64,000 nucleotides of DNA. Source: Ashinkailepas kermadecensis. Its lineage: Eukaryota > Arthropoda > Thecostraca > Neolepadidae. Numbering within the stretch: position 1 is the stretch's first letter; the number at the start of each line of letters is the position of its first letter. The DNA is taken from positions 248,001 to 312,000 of the forward strand of contig JAOTOM010004867.1 in assembly GCA_034440615.1 (NCBI GenBank), written 5' to 3'. Below, in pieces: positions 13,122-44,887 of the stretch. The notes beneath the pieces are model-generated. The model saw nothing but the letters and a program-made list of their open reading frames with translations, ran no database searches and was not told the DNA's origin. Both the position numbers and the translations under genes were made by a program.

Positions 13122-13362
13122 TTGGTCTGCTGCACGGTCTGCTGCACGGTCTGCTGCACGGTCTGCTGCACGGTCTGCTGCACGGTCTGCTGCACGGTCT
13201 GCTGCACGGTCTGCTGCACGGTCTGCTGCACGGTCTGCTGCACGGTCTGCCGCACGGTCTGCTGCACAGTCTGCTGCACAGTCTGCTGCGCGGTCTACTG
13301 CACGGTCTGCTGCACGGTCTGCTACACGGTCTGCTCCACGGTCTGCTTCAGGGTCTGCTACC
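13122..13362. repeat. 12-bp minisatellite
   Basis: About twenty copies of TCTGCTGCACGG. The first half is nearly perfect; the second half decays (CGCACGG, CTACACGG, CTCCACGG). Frames read as runs of CCTV, AARS or QQTV and are artefacts. Confidence 0.96.
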
Positions 13363-13562
13363 GGCCCGGTTCAAACACTGGCCTGATGTCGGCCCAGCCG
13401 CTCAGTACGTTAAACAGCCAGTGTTGTGAGGAATATGCTGGCCCATACGTGATACATTACCCGAATACGTGAAATGTACCAGCGTACGCCCACACCTGCC
13501 TGTCAGCCTGCCTGTCAGCTGCCTGCCAGGATGCCTGCGAGGCGGAAATGTGGCCTCGCTTC

Positions 13563-13775
13563 CGATTGGGGTCAAGGGTTTGGTTGATGATTGGTCGGCT
13601 GACGGTGGTCGTTACGATTGGGGTCAAGGGGTTGGATGATCGTTGGTGAGCTGGGTAAAGGGTTTGGTTGATGGTTGGTGAGCTAGGTCAAGGATTTGGT
13701 TGGTAGTTGATCAGATGGGCCAAGGGTTTGGTTGATGGTTGGTAACCTGGGTCAAGGGCTTGGTTGATGGTTGGC
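13563..13775. repeat. Degenerate minisatellite of about 40 bp
   Basis: Four to five diverged copies built on GGGTCAAGGGTTTGGTTGAT and GGTTGGTGAGCTG. Confidence 0.8.
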
Positions 13776-13829
13776 CAGCTGATGGTAATTGTAGAGCGAA
13801 CAATTGTGGGTCGTATGCCATATGGGGCA

Positions 13830-14190
13830 ACCGATGTTGTGATAGACATTGTTGTTTAGTTAAAGACAACAGATGTTATGATAGATCTTGTCGTCTAGGT
13901 AATGACATCCGATGGTGTGATAGACCATGGTGTTAATTAATGACGTTAGATGTTGTGATCGATCTTGTTGCTTAGTTAATGACAACCGATGTTGTGATCA
14001 ACTTCGTTGTTTAGTAAATGCGAACCGATGTTGTGAAAGTCATTGTTGTTTTGTAAATGACAGCCGATGTTGCGATATACTCTGTTGTTTTGCAAATGAT
14101 AACCGATGTTGTGATAGAAAGTGTTGGGTAGTAAACGACAACCGATGTTGTGATAGAAAGTGTTGGGTAGTAAACGACAACCGATGCGCT
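13830..14190 (+). repeat. 39-bp minisatellite encoding a Cys-rich 13-residue pattern in one frame
   Basis: Nine or so copies of a 39-bp unit containing GACAACCGATGTTGTGATAG. In one plus frame each unit reads NRCCDRxCCxVND, giving long Cys-rich stretches (13739-13936 and 13927-14262), but the frame is broken by a stop between the two parts and has no splice or signal-peptide context that I can see. Called as DNA repeat. Confidence 0.9.
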
Positions 14191-15450
14191 GATCCCGGTG
14201 GACAGTTGTATTACGAGCTTTTGCGACCGAGGACGTCGTGTCTTCTCCACCTCCAGCCCTAGGCTATGCACAGCCGGGCAACAGTTTGCGCTGCTCCATA
14301 CTGACTGGCGGCCGTGTGTGAGTTGGGATCGGCAGGTCGTATTCGTCGTCATTCCCCATGCAGGCAAGCGCCTGCGAAATAGGAAAATTTGTCCATGTCC
14401 ATGTCAAATTAGTCAAATCAAACAAGTAGTCATGTCAAATGAGTCCATGCTATGAAGGTACAAAATATGTATTTTGTCACGCATGTAGCTCAAATAGGCA
14501 GGGAAATAATTATTCCCCGAAACAAGTATCGAGAAGTGAGATTGATCGGTGCGATGGAGCAGACATTTGCCCTCCACAAGTGCAGGAACGCGAGAATGGT
14601 TCTTTTCGTCCAAATCAGTGTACAAAAAAAAGATCTTCTGCAACCAAGAACAGGCATGCGCTTCGGGAAGCTTGTTACAACGATAGGCGAGGATGGCCAT
14701 GGTAAAGATACACAATATAAATAGTGAACTACAACCTGCTCGATTACCGGACTGTATATGCTGAAAAAGCATGTCAATGCTACTGCACGTTGCGCCACGG
14801 AGTCATCTGCGGATCGGAAGACCAGGAAAGTAGTTCCTCAGCACAACATAAAATGTTGAGCCTGTTGCCCACGGGACTTGTGATACGCATCTCTTTTCGT
14901 CCAATCAGTGGTGCAAGGTACCGGCTGAAAGGTACCTCACACGAGCGCAGGAGGGACTCCCACATGCGCCAACCGAAGAGAGGCGAAGGGAGGGGATTCC
15001 ACCTTCCCTCCCCTTAGATCTAGGAAACTACTGAAGTTAGAGGTGCAAAATTGATAGGGGAGATTACGGCCGTAGTGGACTATCTGTGATGTAAATTTGG
15101 CGAGTCTAGGCGAATGTCTTGAGGACCAAGTAAGATGAAATATGTCAAAAGTTTCTGGTTGCGTGGTTGATAGTTTCTGTGGCTGTATCTACAGACGTAA
15201 TATCGGAAACTGCATACCGAATGTCGAAATATGCATGCGTTACCTGAAGTAGAATACAAGAGTTTAAATAAATTTGGTGTAGGTCTCAAAATCAGCGCAA
15301 TTTGTCGACATATTTGAAATATCCATCGTCGGACATTTTCAGAAACAGTCTATGTATTTTGTAAAATACTTAATACCTGTCGCTGGACCATGAGAATAAC
15401 ATAACTGACTTCATAGTGAACAGCAAAGGGTGGTGCGCTGCAGCAAACTT
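14191..15450. other. Anonymous sequence
   Basis: Several 60-120 codon frames on both strands overlap each other; none shows a recognisable domain or splice context. No repeat is seen. Confidence 0.35.
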
Positions 15451-15454
15451 GTGC

Positions 15455-15592
15455 CATTGAGAATAATGCGCTGCAGGGAAGTTGTGACAATGCTGATAAT
15501 GTGATGCAGAGAAGTTGTGACAATGTTGACAATGCGCTATAAGGAACTAGTGACAATGCTGATAATGTGCTGCAGGGAACGTGAGTGACAAT
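15455..15592. repeat. 33-bp degenerate minisatellite
   Basis: Four copies of a unit containing GAAGTTGTGACAATGCTGAT and ATGCGCTGCAGG. Confidence 0.85.
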
Positions 15593-15829
15593 GATAGACA
15601 ATCATGGATGGAGGCAAGGGCGTCGCCACCGGGGGGGCAGGGGGGGCAGTCGCCCCCCCTGCCGTCAAACAGGGGGGGCGCCGCCCCCCCTGAAATTTGA
15701 GGAGGCCCCTATCCGGAAATGCACAGGAAAAAAGTGAGCAATGAGGCCGACGAGACACGAGAGGAGGCCCCTAATTTGAAGAAGGAGTCACCTAGGAGAG
15801 GATAGGAGGCCCCAGAAATCACGAGAGTG

Positions 15830-17135
15830 CCAACAATTGGCACGGAGACCCCCAGGAATGCAAGGGATGCCCCCAGGATTGCAAAGGAGGCCCCCAGGAT
15901 TGCAAAGGAGGCCTCCAGGATTACAAACGAGGCCCCCAGGATTGAAAAGGAGGCCTCCAGGATCGTAAAGGAGGCCCCCAGGATTGCAAAGGAGGCCCCC
16001 AGGTTTGCAAAGGAGGACTCAAGGATTGCAAAAGAGGCCCCCAGGAATGCAAAGGAGGCCCCCAGGATTGCAAAAGAGGCCTCGAGGATTACAAAGGAGG
16101 CCCACAGGATTGCAAAGAGGAGGCCCCCAGGATTGCAAAGGAGGCCTCCATGATTACAAAGGAGGCCCCCATGATTGAAAAGGAGGCCCCCAAGATTGCA
16201 AAGGAGGCCCCCAGGGTTGCAAAGGAGGCCTCCAGGATTACAAAGGAGGCCCCCAGGATTGAAAAGGAGGCCCCCAGGATTGCAAAGGAGGCCCCCAGGA
16301 TTGCAAAGGAGGCCTCCAGGATTACGAAGGAGGCCCACAGGATTGCAAAGAGGAGGCCCCAGGATTGCAAAGGAGGCCTCCATGATTACAAAGGAGGCCC
16401 CCATGATTGAAAAGGAGGCCCCCAAGATTGCAAAGGAGGCCCCCAGGGTTGCAAAGGAGGCCTCCATGATTACAAAGGAGGCCCCCTGGATTGAAAAGGA
16501 GGGCCCCAGGATTGCAAAGGAGGCCCCCAGGATTACAAAGGAGGCCCTCAGGATTGCAAAGGAGGCCCCCAGGATTGCAAAGGAGGCCCCAGGATTGCAA
16601 AGGAGGCCCCCCGGATTGCAAAGGATTCCCCAGGATTGCAAAGGAGGCCCCATGATTACAAAGGAGGACTCCAGGATTGCAAAGGAGGCCCTCAGGATTG
16701 CAAAGGAGGACACTATGATTGGAAAGGAGGCCTCAGGATTGCAAAGGAGGCCCCATGATTACAAAGGAGGACTCCAGGATTGCAAAGGAGGCACCAGGAT
16801 TGCAAAGGAGGCCCCCAAGATTACAAAGGAGGACTCCAGGATTGCAAAGGAGACCCCCAGGAATGCAAAAGGAGTCCTCCAGGATTGCAAAGGAGGCCCC
16901 AGGATTGCACAGGAGGCCCCTAGGATTACAAAGGAGGCCCTCAGGATTGCGAAGGAAGCCCACAGGATTGTAAAGGAGGCCCCCAGGATTGCAAAGGAGG
17001 CCCCATGATTGCAAAGGAGACCCCCATGATTGCAAAGGAGGCCCCCATGATTACAAAGGAGGCCCCCAGGATTGCAAAGGAGACCCTCAGGATTGCAAAG
17101 GAGGCCCCCAGGATTGCAAAGGAGGCCCCAATACG
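15830..17135. repeat. 21-bp array inside element copy 1
   Basis: About sixty copies of a 21-bp unit built on CCAGGATTGCAAAGGAGGCC with many variants (GATTACAAAG, GATTGAAAAG, CATGATTAC). Period 7 codons gives spurious (RIAKEAP)n and (ILGASFA)n frames. Confidence 0.95.
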
Positions 17136-20010
17136 GGAAGGGAGACCTCAGAAAATGAGAGAAGGCCCTAAGACGGAAGAGAAAGCCAGTGGATATGAGA
17201 TGAGGTTTCGGAGACGTAAAAGCAGTCCCCGAAACGGGTAAGGTTCCACCAAGATAGAAAAGTATAATCCAGAAAAGTGGCAGGAAGCACCTAATTCGGA
17301 AGAGGACGATATAAGATTGGAAAGAGACCCTATGATGCACGAGGAAGCCCCTAAAATAGGAGAGAATGGCCATTAGATAAGAGGGATGGCTCCCAGGCGA
17401 AAAAGAAGGCTTCAATACGGGTAAGAAGGTCCCCAGGAAATGACAAGGTAACTGAGATAGGAAAGGTTGCGTGTAATTTGGAAGAGGAGCCACCTAAGAG
17501 AGAACAGGAATCCACCAGGAGATAAGAGGCCAACCTTAAAATGGGAAAAGATAGAATCAAAACGCGGAACAGGAGGCCCCGAAGACGTGAGAGGAGGCCC
17601 CTAATTTGAAAAAGAAAGCCTCAAAAAAAAAAAAAGGAGGCCCCTGCCGGAATCGAGAGGAGTCCCTCGAGATGGAGTAGGAGGTCTCCAGGGCCGAATG
17701 AGGCCCCGACGACCGGAAGGAATTCCCAGGAAATGAGAGAAGGCCCTTAAAATGGGAGTGGTAGGTAGCAGGTATGGAAGGAGGCGAGGTTTCCAAAATT
17801 GAAGATCCCCTCAAGACGGGTAAGCTTTGCGAGGACAAAGGAGGAGGCCCACGAGGCGTGGCAGGAGGCCCCTAATTTGGCAAAGGATGCCCCTGGAACA
17901 TGAGAGGAAGTCCCATGCCATGTTAAAGGGGCCCCAGGATGTGGGAGGAGGTCCTCCAAAACGGGAGAGGAGGACCATTGAATATGGAGGAGGGTAGGAC
18001 GGACGAGAAGACGTCCAAAACCGGTAAAAAAGCTCCAGGAAATGAGACGAGACCCCTAAGACGCGAGAGGATGTCTATAATTTGCTAGAAGCATCTGAAA
18101 TGGCAGGAGTCGTGCCGGGGTACTTGAAAATCACGACATGGGCCCAAAAAGATCCGGCCGGGGCTCCTGAAAATCTCGCTGAGCCTATGGGCACCAAAGA
18201 TTCACGCCCGGATCATGAAAATCACGCTAGGGGCACGATAAGTCGTACCGTTCCCCAACAGTATCATTTGGACACAAATAAAGCCGGGGCAACGAAAAAC
18301 AATCCGGACATGGATAATCACTCTTGGGCCCCAACAATGACACCAAAAGCATCCAAAACGTATTGGACACCCACAAAGTGTCGAGGTCGCTAAAACTCGC
18401 GCTAGGGATCCAAGCAAATGACGTCGGGACACAAAAGATTACATTGGACTAAAAAAGTCGCGTCCCAGCCTTCGAAAATCTCACTGGGGACCAAAAAAGT
18501 CGCGCCTGGACCCCAAAGGTTGCTGCTGCCCCAAAAATCAATTATCAATCGGAATGTCACTCTGCGCCCCAAAAAAATCGGGTCAAAGTCCCCGCAAAAC
18601 CCGTTGGGCACTGGAGAAAAAAACGTGTCAGGGCACCGAAAAAAATCGCACCTGGAGATCGAAGAATCGTACCAGGACCCAAAAATATCACATAAGGACC
18701 TATATAAAAAATAGAACTCCTTCGGTGGCCGCAGTGACATATCAAAGGGGCAAATGGCCCCTCCCTCCTAAGAGGGATATGCTCCCAAGAATCGAGCCGA
18801 GGCCCCCAAAAGTCGCGCTGGGACCACAAAAATTCGCGTCGGTCCACCAGAATTCGCGTAGGGGCTCAAAGTAAATACGTCGGGCCCCAGAAAACTCGCT
18901 CCGAGGCACGAAAATCTGCAATAGGAACCGCCAAGATCGCGTTGGGGTCACAGCTAAGTACAACGCGCCCCGCAAACTCGAACCGGTCGCACCAAATTTC
19001 GCGCTCGGACCCACAATTCGGTAGTACCAAAAATTTCGCGCTCGGACCCATCGGTAGTACCAAAAATTAGGTCTGGGCATCAAAAATTAACGTCGGGGCT
19101 GCCAACAATTGGCGTCTATGGCCCCACATAGGCACCGTGTGACCCCCAAAGTCCCATCGGTATCCGAAAAATAAAGCCGGAGCCCTCCAAAATCAGGAGG
19201 GATTGTAAAAAAAAGTCCGGGTCAGGACAATGGTTCTGGAGCACCGAACATGTCATCAGATGCCATGACAAATCGCGTACGGCATCGAAAAACATACCGG
19301 AGCTCGAAGAAAATCGAGGTGAGATACAAAAACATGGCACCAGGGACTCGAAAAATCAGGGCGGGATTCGGAAGTTAAAGAAAATTCAGAAGAGATCCAC
19401 AAAAATCGCGTTGAGCTCAGATAACTGGCGTTGGGTCCCGGAACCACGCGCCTGGGCGCGATCAGTCGCGCTGGGACCCAGAAAAATCGCACCGAAGCCT
19501 CAAAATCGTACTGGGGCCCCACAAATGTGCGTCAGAAGCCCCAAATAAACACAGCGGGACCCTAAGAGCACAACGGGGACCCAAAATGCGACTGGCCCTT
19601 CAAAGCGCAGTCTCGTAAAAAGCGGCAGGGTCCGAAAACATGCGTTGTAGCCATAACTATATATACCGGGAAAACTAAAAAAAACAAAAAACAAAAACAC
19701 CGGAAGCTCTCAAGGCACACAGGGGCCATATGACCGCACAAGGGCCTGAAAAGAGGCTGGGGCCGCAAAAAGCAACATGATCCCAAAACGAACAAAAATA
19801 CCGGGCACTAAGTAAACACATCGAGATCTTTGAAAGCGCCCCGACAACTAAAAAAAATATTCGGTGCGCAAAAAAAAGCAACAAAACCCCAAAACGAGCA
19901 GGGGTTTCGAAAATGCGTTGGGCCTCTAACAAAAATGAATTGGAGCCTTAAGACACATCCGTAGACGAAGAAATACGAAACGGGTCCAAAGATGTACACT
20001 CAGGCAGGGC
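17136..20010. repeat. Degenerate repeat zones inside element copy 1
   Basis: From 17136 to about 18100, variable units carry GAGGAGGCCCCTAATTTG-type blocks. From about 18100 to 20010, short irregular units contain AAAATCGCGCTGGGACC, CCAAAAATC and CCTCAAAATCG-type motifs. Periodicity is loose, so the zones look like old, strongly diverged tandem arrays. The same two zones occur reverse-complemented in copy 2. Confidence 0.75.
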
Positions 20011-21600
20011 TTCGGTTCGGTAGCCAACCTGGAAGCATGTTTAATCAAAGATATGAGGTGCATCAAAGCTCAGCGGGTATCCGCATTTCTTCACCATAAA
20101 ATATGGTAAGAAGGGAACTAATGATCGAATTTAATTAATCAAATTTTCGCAGCGAACGCCCATACGAAGCATTTTATCACGTCAGATATGGCGCAAGTCT
20201 ATCATGTGGCAGCAATTAACAAAGCGTAGGAGGCCCAGCAGAATCCGTAGCATCGCACGAAGTGTGGCGAATGCGCCGAATGCGCAAGATGGGTGTGCAC
20301 GTGTACTAACGCTGGCGTCGTGGCGACCGGGCACTATGAACTGGAATGTCTGAAATTGAAAAATTTTACATTTTAAAGTGATTTGTGCAAGTGTAATTTC
20401 AGCAGTGCGAGGTGACTTATCAAGGAATACCAAAAGAATACATTTGAACAGGTTGTGGGAGCTAGGGTTGAAATCCGACGAAACAGAAACGATAGTGGTA
20501 GATTAGGCCCCTCCACAGGATAATTCAGTTGATCACTAATTATTTTATTTAAAAAGTTCCCCTTTGACAAAATAGCGGTCGAAATCGGAAGACTTTATTC
20601 AGTAGTTGGAACCCCTCCAAATACGTTTGCCCCCTCCCCTTGACGCAAATATGTGTGCGTCACTGGTCTCCCAATAATTTTCAGAACTTACGCCCATGGA
20701 GCAAAGCCAACATTGCGGGGGTAAATTCCCCCTCACAAGCATACAAAACAACACCGATACCCCATATTAAATTGGAGGAATGATGTTTTAAAATGTATTT
20801 TCTTCCTCCAAAGTTGTCTTCTGTGATTACAGCCTGCATGATTAGAGCTTCCCAGCTTCAGTACCTTCTCAACGACATAATTTACCAAACGGTACAGCAC
20901 AGCGATAACCATGGGCGTGACGGCGTGGAATTCGAAGGTTTTGCATTATTTATGCATTGTCATTGTTACATTGTTGCATTGCCATTGATGCATGGTTGTT
21001 CAATGCTTGTTCTTGCCGTGAATTTATTCGCGGAGTATTTATTATTTTAGCTTCTGTGCCAAGTGCCTTGCAGCCAGCACCAAATGTTATGAAAAAAAAT
21101 TAATAAATCCCTAAGATGACGATCAGAAAACCAATTCAATCCACTTCTCGTTGTCACCTTCGCGAAATTGTTGTCCTGGGACTGAGAAATGATCGTTTAA
21201 GTTTGTTTATGAGATCAAGCTGGTGGGAATGACTGACAGTAGTGATGAACCTAGCTATATTCAGTTAAACTTGGTGAACAAAGAAGTGGGTTGATCAATG
21301 GGAGATATCTTTAAGATATGCTCAGCACGAGCCCCACCAGCTCGCTACAATCTAGAGGCCAGCGGGAAGATTCTTCTCGTCGATAAAGCATAAAGATATT
21401 GGTTTGTTTTGGCACTGACGAATTTATCTACATTTGCTTATTTATACCCTGGTATGGCTCGGTTCTCAGCGAAAAAAAAGATTCTTGCTATTGCGCTTTG
21501 CGTAAATTATATACCATGCCAAGAACAAACAAGACATCAATATGAAATCATGTTCCCATTCGGGAACCATACTAAGAGCCTAAAAAGCAAGAGGAGGCAC
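20011..21600. other. Non-repetitive part of element copy 1
   Basis: About 1.6 kb without tandem structure, matched reverse-complemented in copy 2 at 46400-47570 and 48340-48740 (for example the GAATTTATTCGCGGA block near 21018-21035). No transposase motif or long frame is visible. It is the best-preserved part between copies and would serve as a probe for the family. Confidence 0.7.
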
Positions 21601-21699
21601 TAACACAGTGGAGGCCCCTTTTCGGGGAGCAGGAGGCCCCCTATCAACATTGCCCCCCCTGGAAGAATTTCGTGGCGACGCCACTGGATGGAGGATGAC

Positions 21700-21753
21700 A
21701 TGTTGGAAAAGAAAAAACCCCAACAAAAAATAAAAAAAAATTAAAAAAATTTG

Positions 21754-21824
<71 letters not shown>

Positions 21825-21842
21825 ATAATAAAAAAAAATAAA

Positions 21843-21878
<36 letters not shown>

Positions 21879-21910
21879 TACCAAAAACTAATATAAAAAA
21901 AAAAAAAAAG
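21700..21910. repeat. A-rich low-complexity tract
   Basis: Nearly uninterrupted A runs with scattered T, immediately outside the right end and target duplication of element copy 1. Could be an expanded retroposon tail or a simple repeat. Confidence 0.9.
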
Positions 21911-22068
21911 TGTCAACTGTTAACAGTTGACACAGGATGATCTCAAGTCAAAGGATAATGTGTGATGATCAGAGTTTGCTGAAATAGAGTGTCTCTGCAC
22001 GGTTTAGACCATTTTGGAATAAGCGTTTGTCGTGAAATACACTGTATATTGCAGGGCATTTCCTAAAA

Positions 22069-22215
22069 TAAATGTTGCAGAACACTTCCACATTCCCCCA
22101 GCCCATGTGCCTGTGAAGCGATCTTCTGCCGATGTGTAAGTTGCAGTTAAATGTTACGGAACACTTCCACAGTCCCCCACCCCTGTGCCTGTGAAAATAT
22201 CTTTTGCAGATATGT
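22069..22215. repeat. Tandem duplication of about 75 bp
   Basis: Two copies share GAACACTTCCACA and CCTGTGCCTGTGAA and end in CTTCTGCCGATGTGTA / CTTTTGCAGATATGTA. A shorter 39-bp duplication (GTGCCACTCGAGCTTCC) follows at 22318-22395. Confidence 0.8.
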
Positions 22216-22691
22216 AGCTTTGCAATTTCGATAGCTCTTGCATGGTGATGTTTAGTGGTGAGTGAAGTGCTCTTTCCAGCGAAATTGCTCAATGCCCTAA
22301 CTGGATCGAGGCTGTTTGGATGGCGTGGTCGCAAAGTGCCACTCGAGCTTCCTCGGTGGCGTGGTCACATCGTGCCACTCGAGCTTCCCTGGTGGTACAT
22401 CACGGGAGACAACCAACACCAAAACATCGATGGGCAGGCCTTTAGTGCTCCCCTGCACGTGCTCTAAAACCAGCCACCATTGGCTAAGCGAAGGTATTTG
22501 TGATCGCGAATTATGAAGGCTGGCTTTCCACTCCACATATATTTTGAGATAGATACCATAGATAAGCACAGACATACATATGCATATTAAAATGGTGAAA
22601 ACGGGACAAGGATTATAGCTAGTATTTTGTAAAGGTGTAATGCATGTCAATGTGCACTTTTTGTCATTTATTTAAAGAAATCTGGTCGCAT

Positions 22692-22851
22692 TTTTGTTGG
22701 GGTGTCATTCTGGGTCAGGTTCCGATTTCTAAGCGGATCTTGTTGCATGGACCCCAGCTCCACCACCCGATCCGTGCATTTCAGTTTAACTGCATAATTT
22801 TGAGCGAGAGTTTACCCATTTCGGTCATCATTGGTCATCCGGTATCGAAAT
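22692..22851 (+). repeat. Dispersed repeat copy B
   Basis: Same family as 10738-10882, same orientation; see that entry. Confidence 0.7.
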
Positions 22852-23342
22852 CGTTCTGCAAATTCTGAGAACCGTAAGATGGGCATCAAAAGCAAACTCA
22901 GTAGCAAGGCAATAGCGAAGAGGCAATAGCAATAGCGAATGCATTGCTCGCGTTGCCGAAAAAAAACCTTTCTAGCTCGAAAGCAAGCGGTAGCACTGGT
23001 GCTGTGAGTAAGTCATGATGCTTTAATTTTCGTCTGATTTAATTTTCATGTAGATAGTGCGCTGAATGCCGAGTTGAAATTGTGCACGTTCTGTCAAGAC
23101 TAGCAACGCCAGCATCCGGCCCACATTTGTGTCACCAAAAACAGGACATAGCCATCTATACAATCTTTATTCGTCGCTTCTCTCCAGTCCATCAGTTCAT
23201 GTACACAATAAATACACTCAGAAGTGCACGCTTCTCAAACACACACATCTGCAAACACATCAGTAAGAGGCAGCAAGTACTAAGCACCACAACAGACAGC
23301 CTCATGGTGATCCTGATGCTGACTGATATCTGCTCATGATAA
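22852..23342. other. Anonymous sequence downstream of the nucleotidase-like gene
   Basis: No coding signal. On the minus strand an AATAAA hexamer occurs at 23166-23171, about 1.3 kb past the stop codon of the nucleotidase-like gene; it could be a distant polyadenylation signal, but nothing else supports this. Confidence 0.3.
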
Positions 23343-23535
<193 letters not shown>

Positions 23536-24143
23536 AAATAATCCCTCTTTTGATTCATGCCCTTCAAATGTCCCCTTATGTTGTAGAATCAGCTGGTCAC
23601 AACGCCGTTAGCTCACACAAGAGCACTGTCCTAGCTCCTCGCACATATTTACGACATACAGAGATGATAGGCAATGCATTTGTGTCTTGATAAAATATAC
23701 ACTAATGTCTATACATTACTTCTTTTCACAGGAAGTAATGCGAGAAAAGTGTCCCTTACAAAACGAAAATCAGCCAAGAGAAATGTCCGTTCTCGACGCA
23801 GACTGTCGGTAATTGTCTGGCCTGTCTGGCATCCCTCAGCGTCACGGCTTCATTTCAATTTTTTTTTCAGTCTGGCCAAACAGCCTCGCTATAGCTGAAG
23901 TGTGATTGGAGCGTCGCACAAACGGCCTACCGCTGACCACTTCAGGTCTTACGCCAGCGATTTGACAAGGCATGAGAATGGTTTTCTGCATCGAACAAAG
24001 CTCCATTCGATTACCACAGCTTTCTGCCATCGTTCAGAGCTGATAGTCAAGTCAGCTCGGGGAAGATGCCGACGGCCACTGTCTGATTCAGTCTGGAAAC
24101 TGAGTCACCGACACTGAAACTGTCCAGCATGACACCTGGCCGT

Positions 24144-24295
24144 CACCTGTCAGATACCGCTGGTGGTGACCTGACATTGCCTGGCAGATACCACTGGTGG
24201 TGACCTGACATTGCCTGGCTGATGCCGCTGGTGGTGACCTGACATTGCCTGGCAGATACCGCTGGTGGTGACCTGATATTGCCTGACAGCTGGCA
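24144..24295. repeat. 34-bp minisatellite just downstream of the nucleotidase-like stop codon
   Basis: Four to five copies of a unit containing GGTGGTGACCTGACATTGCC and GGCAGATACC. It lies 160-310 bases past the stop codon of the minus-strand gene, so it is probably in its 3' UTR. Confidence 0.93.
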
Positions 24296-24457
24296 CACAC
24301 GACACATTGATACGGACCACACCAGTGTAATCTCTACGGTTGTGGTGACCCGCAACTGAGGTGACAGTGGGTCACCAGTCCCGGCGTCCATCACACCAGG
24401 AGACCGACTGCGACCGGTGGTGGCGTCAGCACGGTCTGACGTCCGCTGACAGTGTAA

Positions 24458-44289
<19,832 letters not shown>

Positions 44290-44887
44290 CTGCAGATGGG
44301 ATGAAACGTCATCGTAGCTCAGCTCACGATGGCTGTCAGTGAGTGCGACTCAGAGCCTCGTCGTGCTGCCAGTTCCGACTGGGATGCCAGTACCCAGGGG
44401 CCAGCTGTTCTGAAGTGCATGGGCAGTGTCCGAGTGCAGCACAGGTCAGGTCAGGTCACTGGCGCACTGTCGGCCGTCGTCTGATTTGCGGTATTTGATG
44501 CTGAATCAAATAGGTCCTTTTAGCCAACTCTGACCATTGCGAGCTTGTGGGGGGGGGCGAGCGAAGAGACAAAAATAGAGGGAAAAGATTAATAGGATGT
44601 GGTACGAGAGGAAAGCGGTTGCTGTTTGATCAATATGCAACACAAGAAACATTGACCACATTGACCAGCAACAGTTGCGCCAGTGTTTGAACACATGCTG
44701 TGCCAATCTCCTCACGCATCATCCACGCTATCGGTAACCCAAAGTGAAAATGTTCTGCATGGTTGTCCTGCATAGACGTGTAGGATACCGCCAGGCGGGA
44801 TCATACACGAAAGCTAAAACACAATCCCACAACCCTGTGGAACACCTTGTAGCACACCTACACTGTATCCTGCACCAGACCCTACAG
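44290..44887. other. Upstream intron sequence, no feature identified
   Basis: Contains a G9 run near 44549 and little else. No further family exon recognised. Confidence 0.4.

Larger units (their letters stand above)
15615..21686. mobile_element. Large non-autonomous hAT-like element, copy 1 (6.07 kb)
   Basis: The left end reads CAAGGGCGTCGCCAC and the right end is the near reverse complement, GTGGCGACGCCACTG. The flanking octamers are identical: GATGGAGG at 15607-15614 and at 21687-21694. CA(G/A)-type termini with an 8-bp duplication point to hAT-mediated insertion. Sub-terminal sequence is rich in G7 and C7 runs. The interior, left to right, is a 21-bp array, longer degenerate repeats, a 20-40 bp degenerate repeat zone, and about 1.6 kb of non-repetitive sequence. 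No transposase is seen. A second copy lies inverted at 46288-55019. Confidence 0.88.

Noticed and set aside
15709..17493. Long frames with (ILGASFA)n or (RIAKEAP)n
   Set aside because: 21-bp array inside a transposable element, open on both strands by periodicity.
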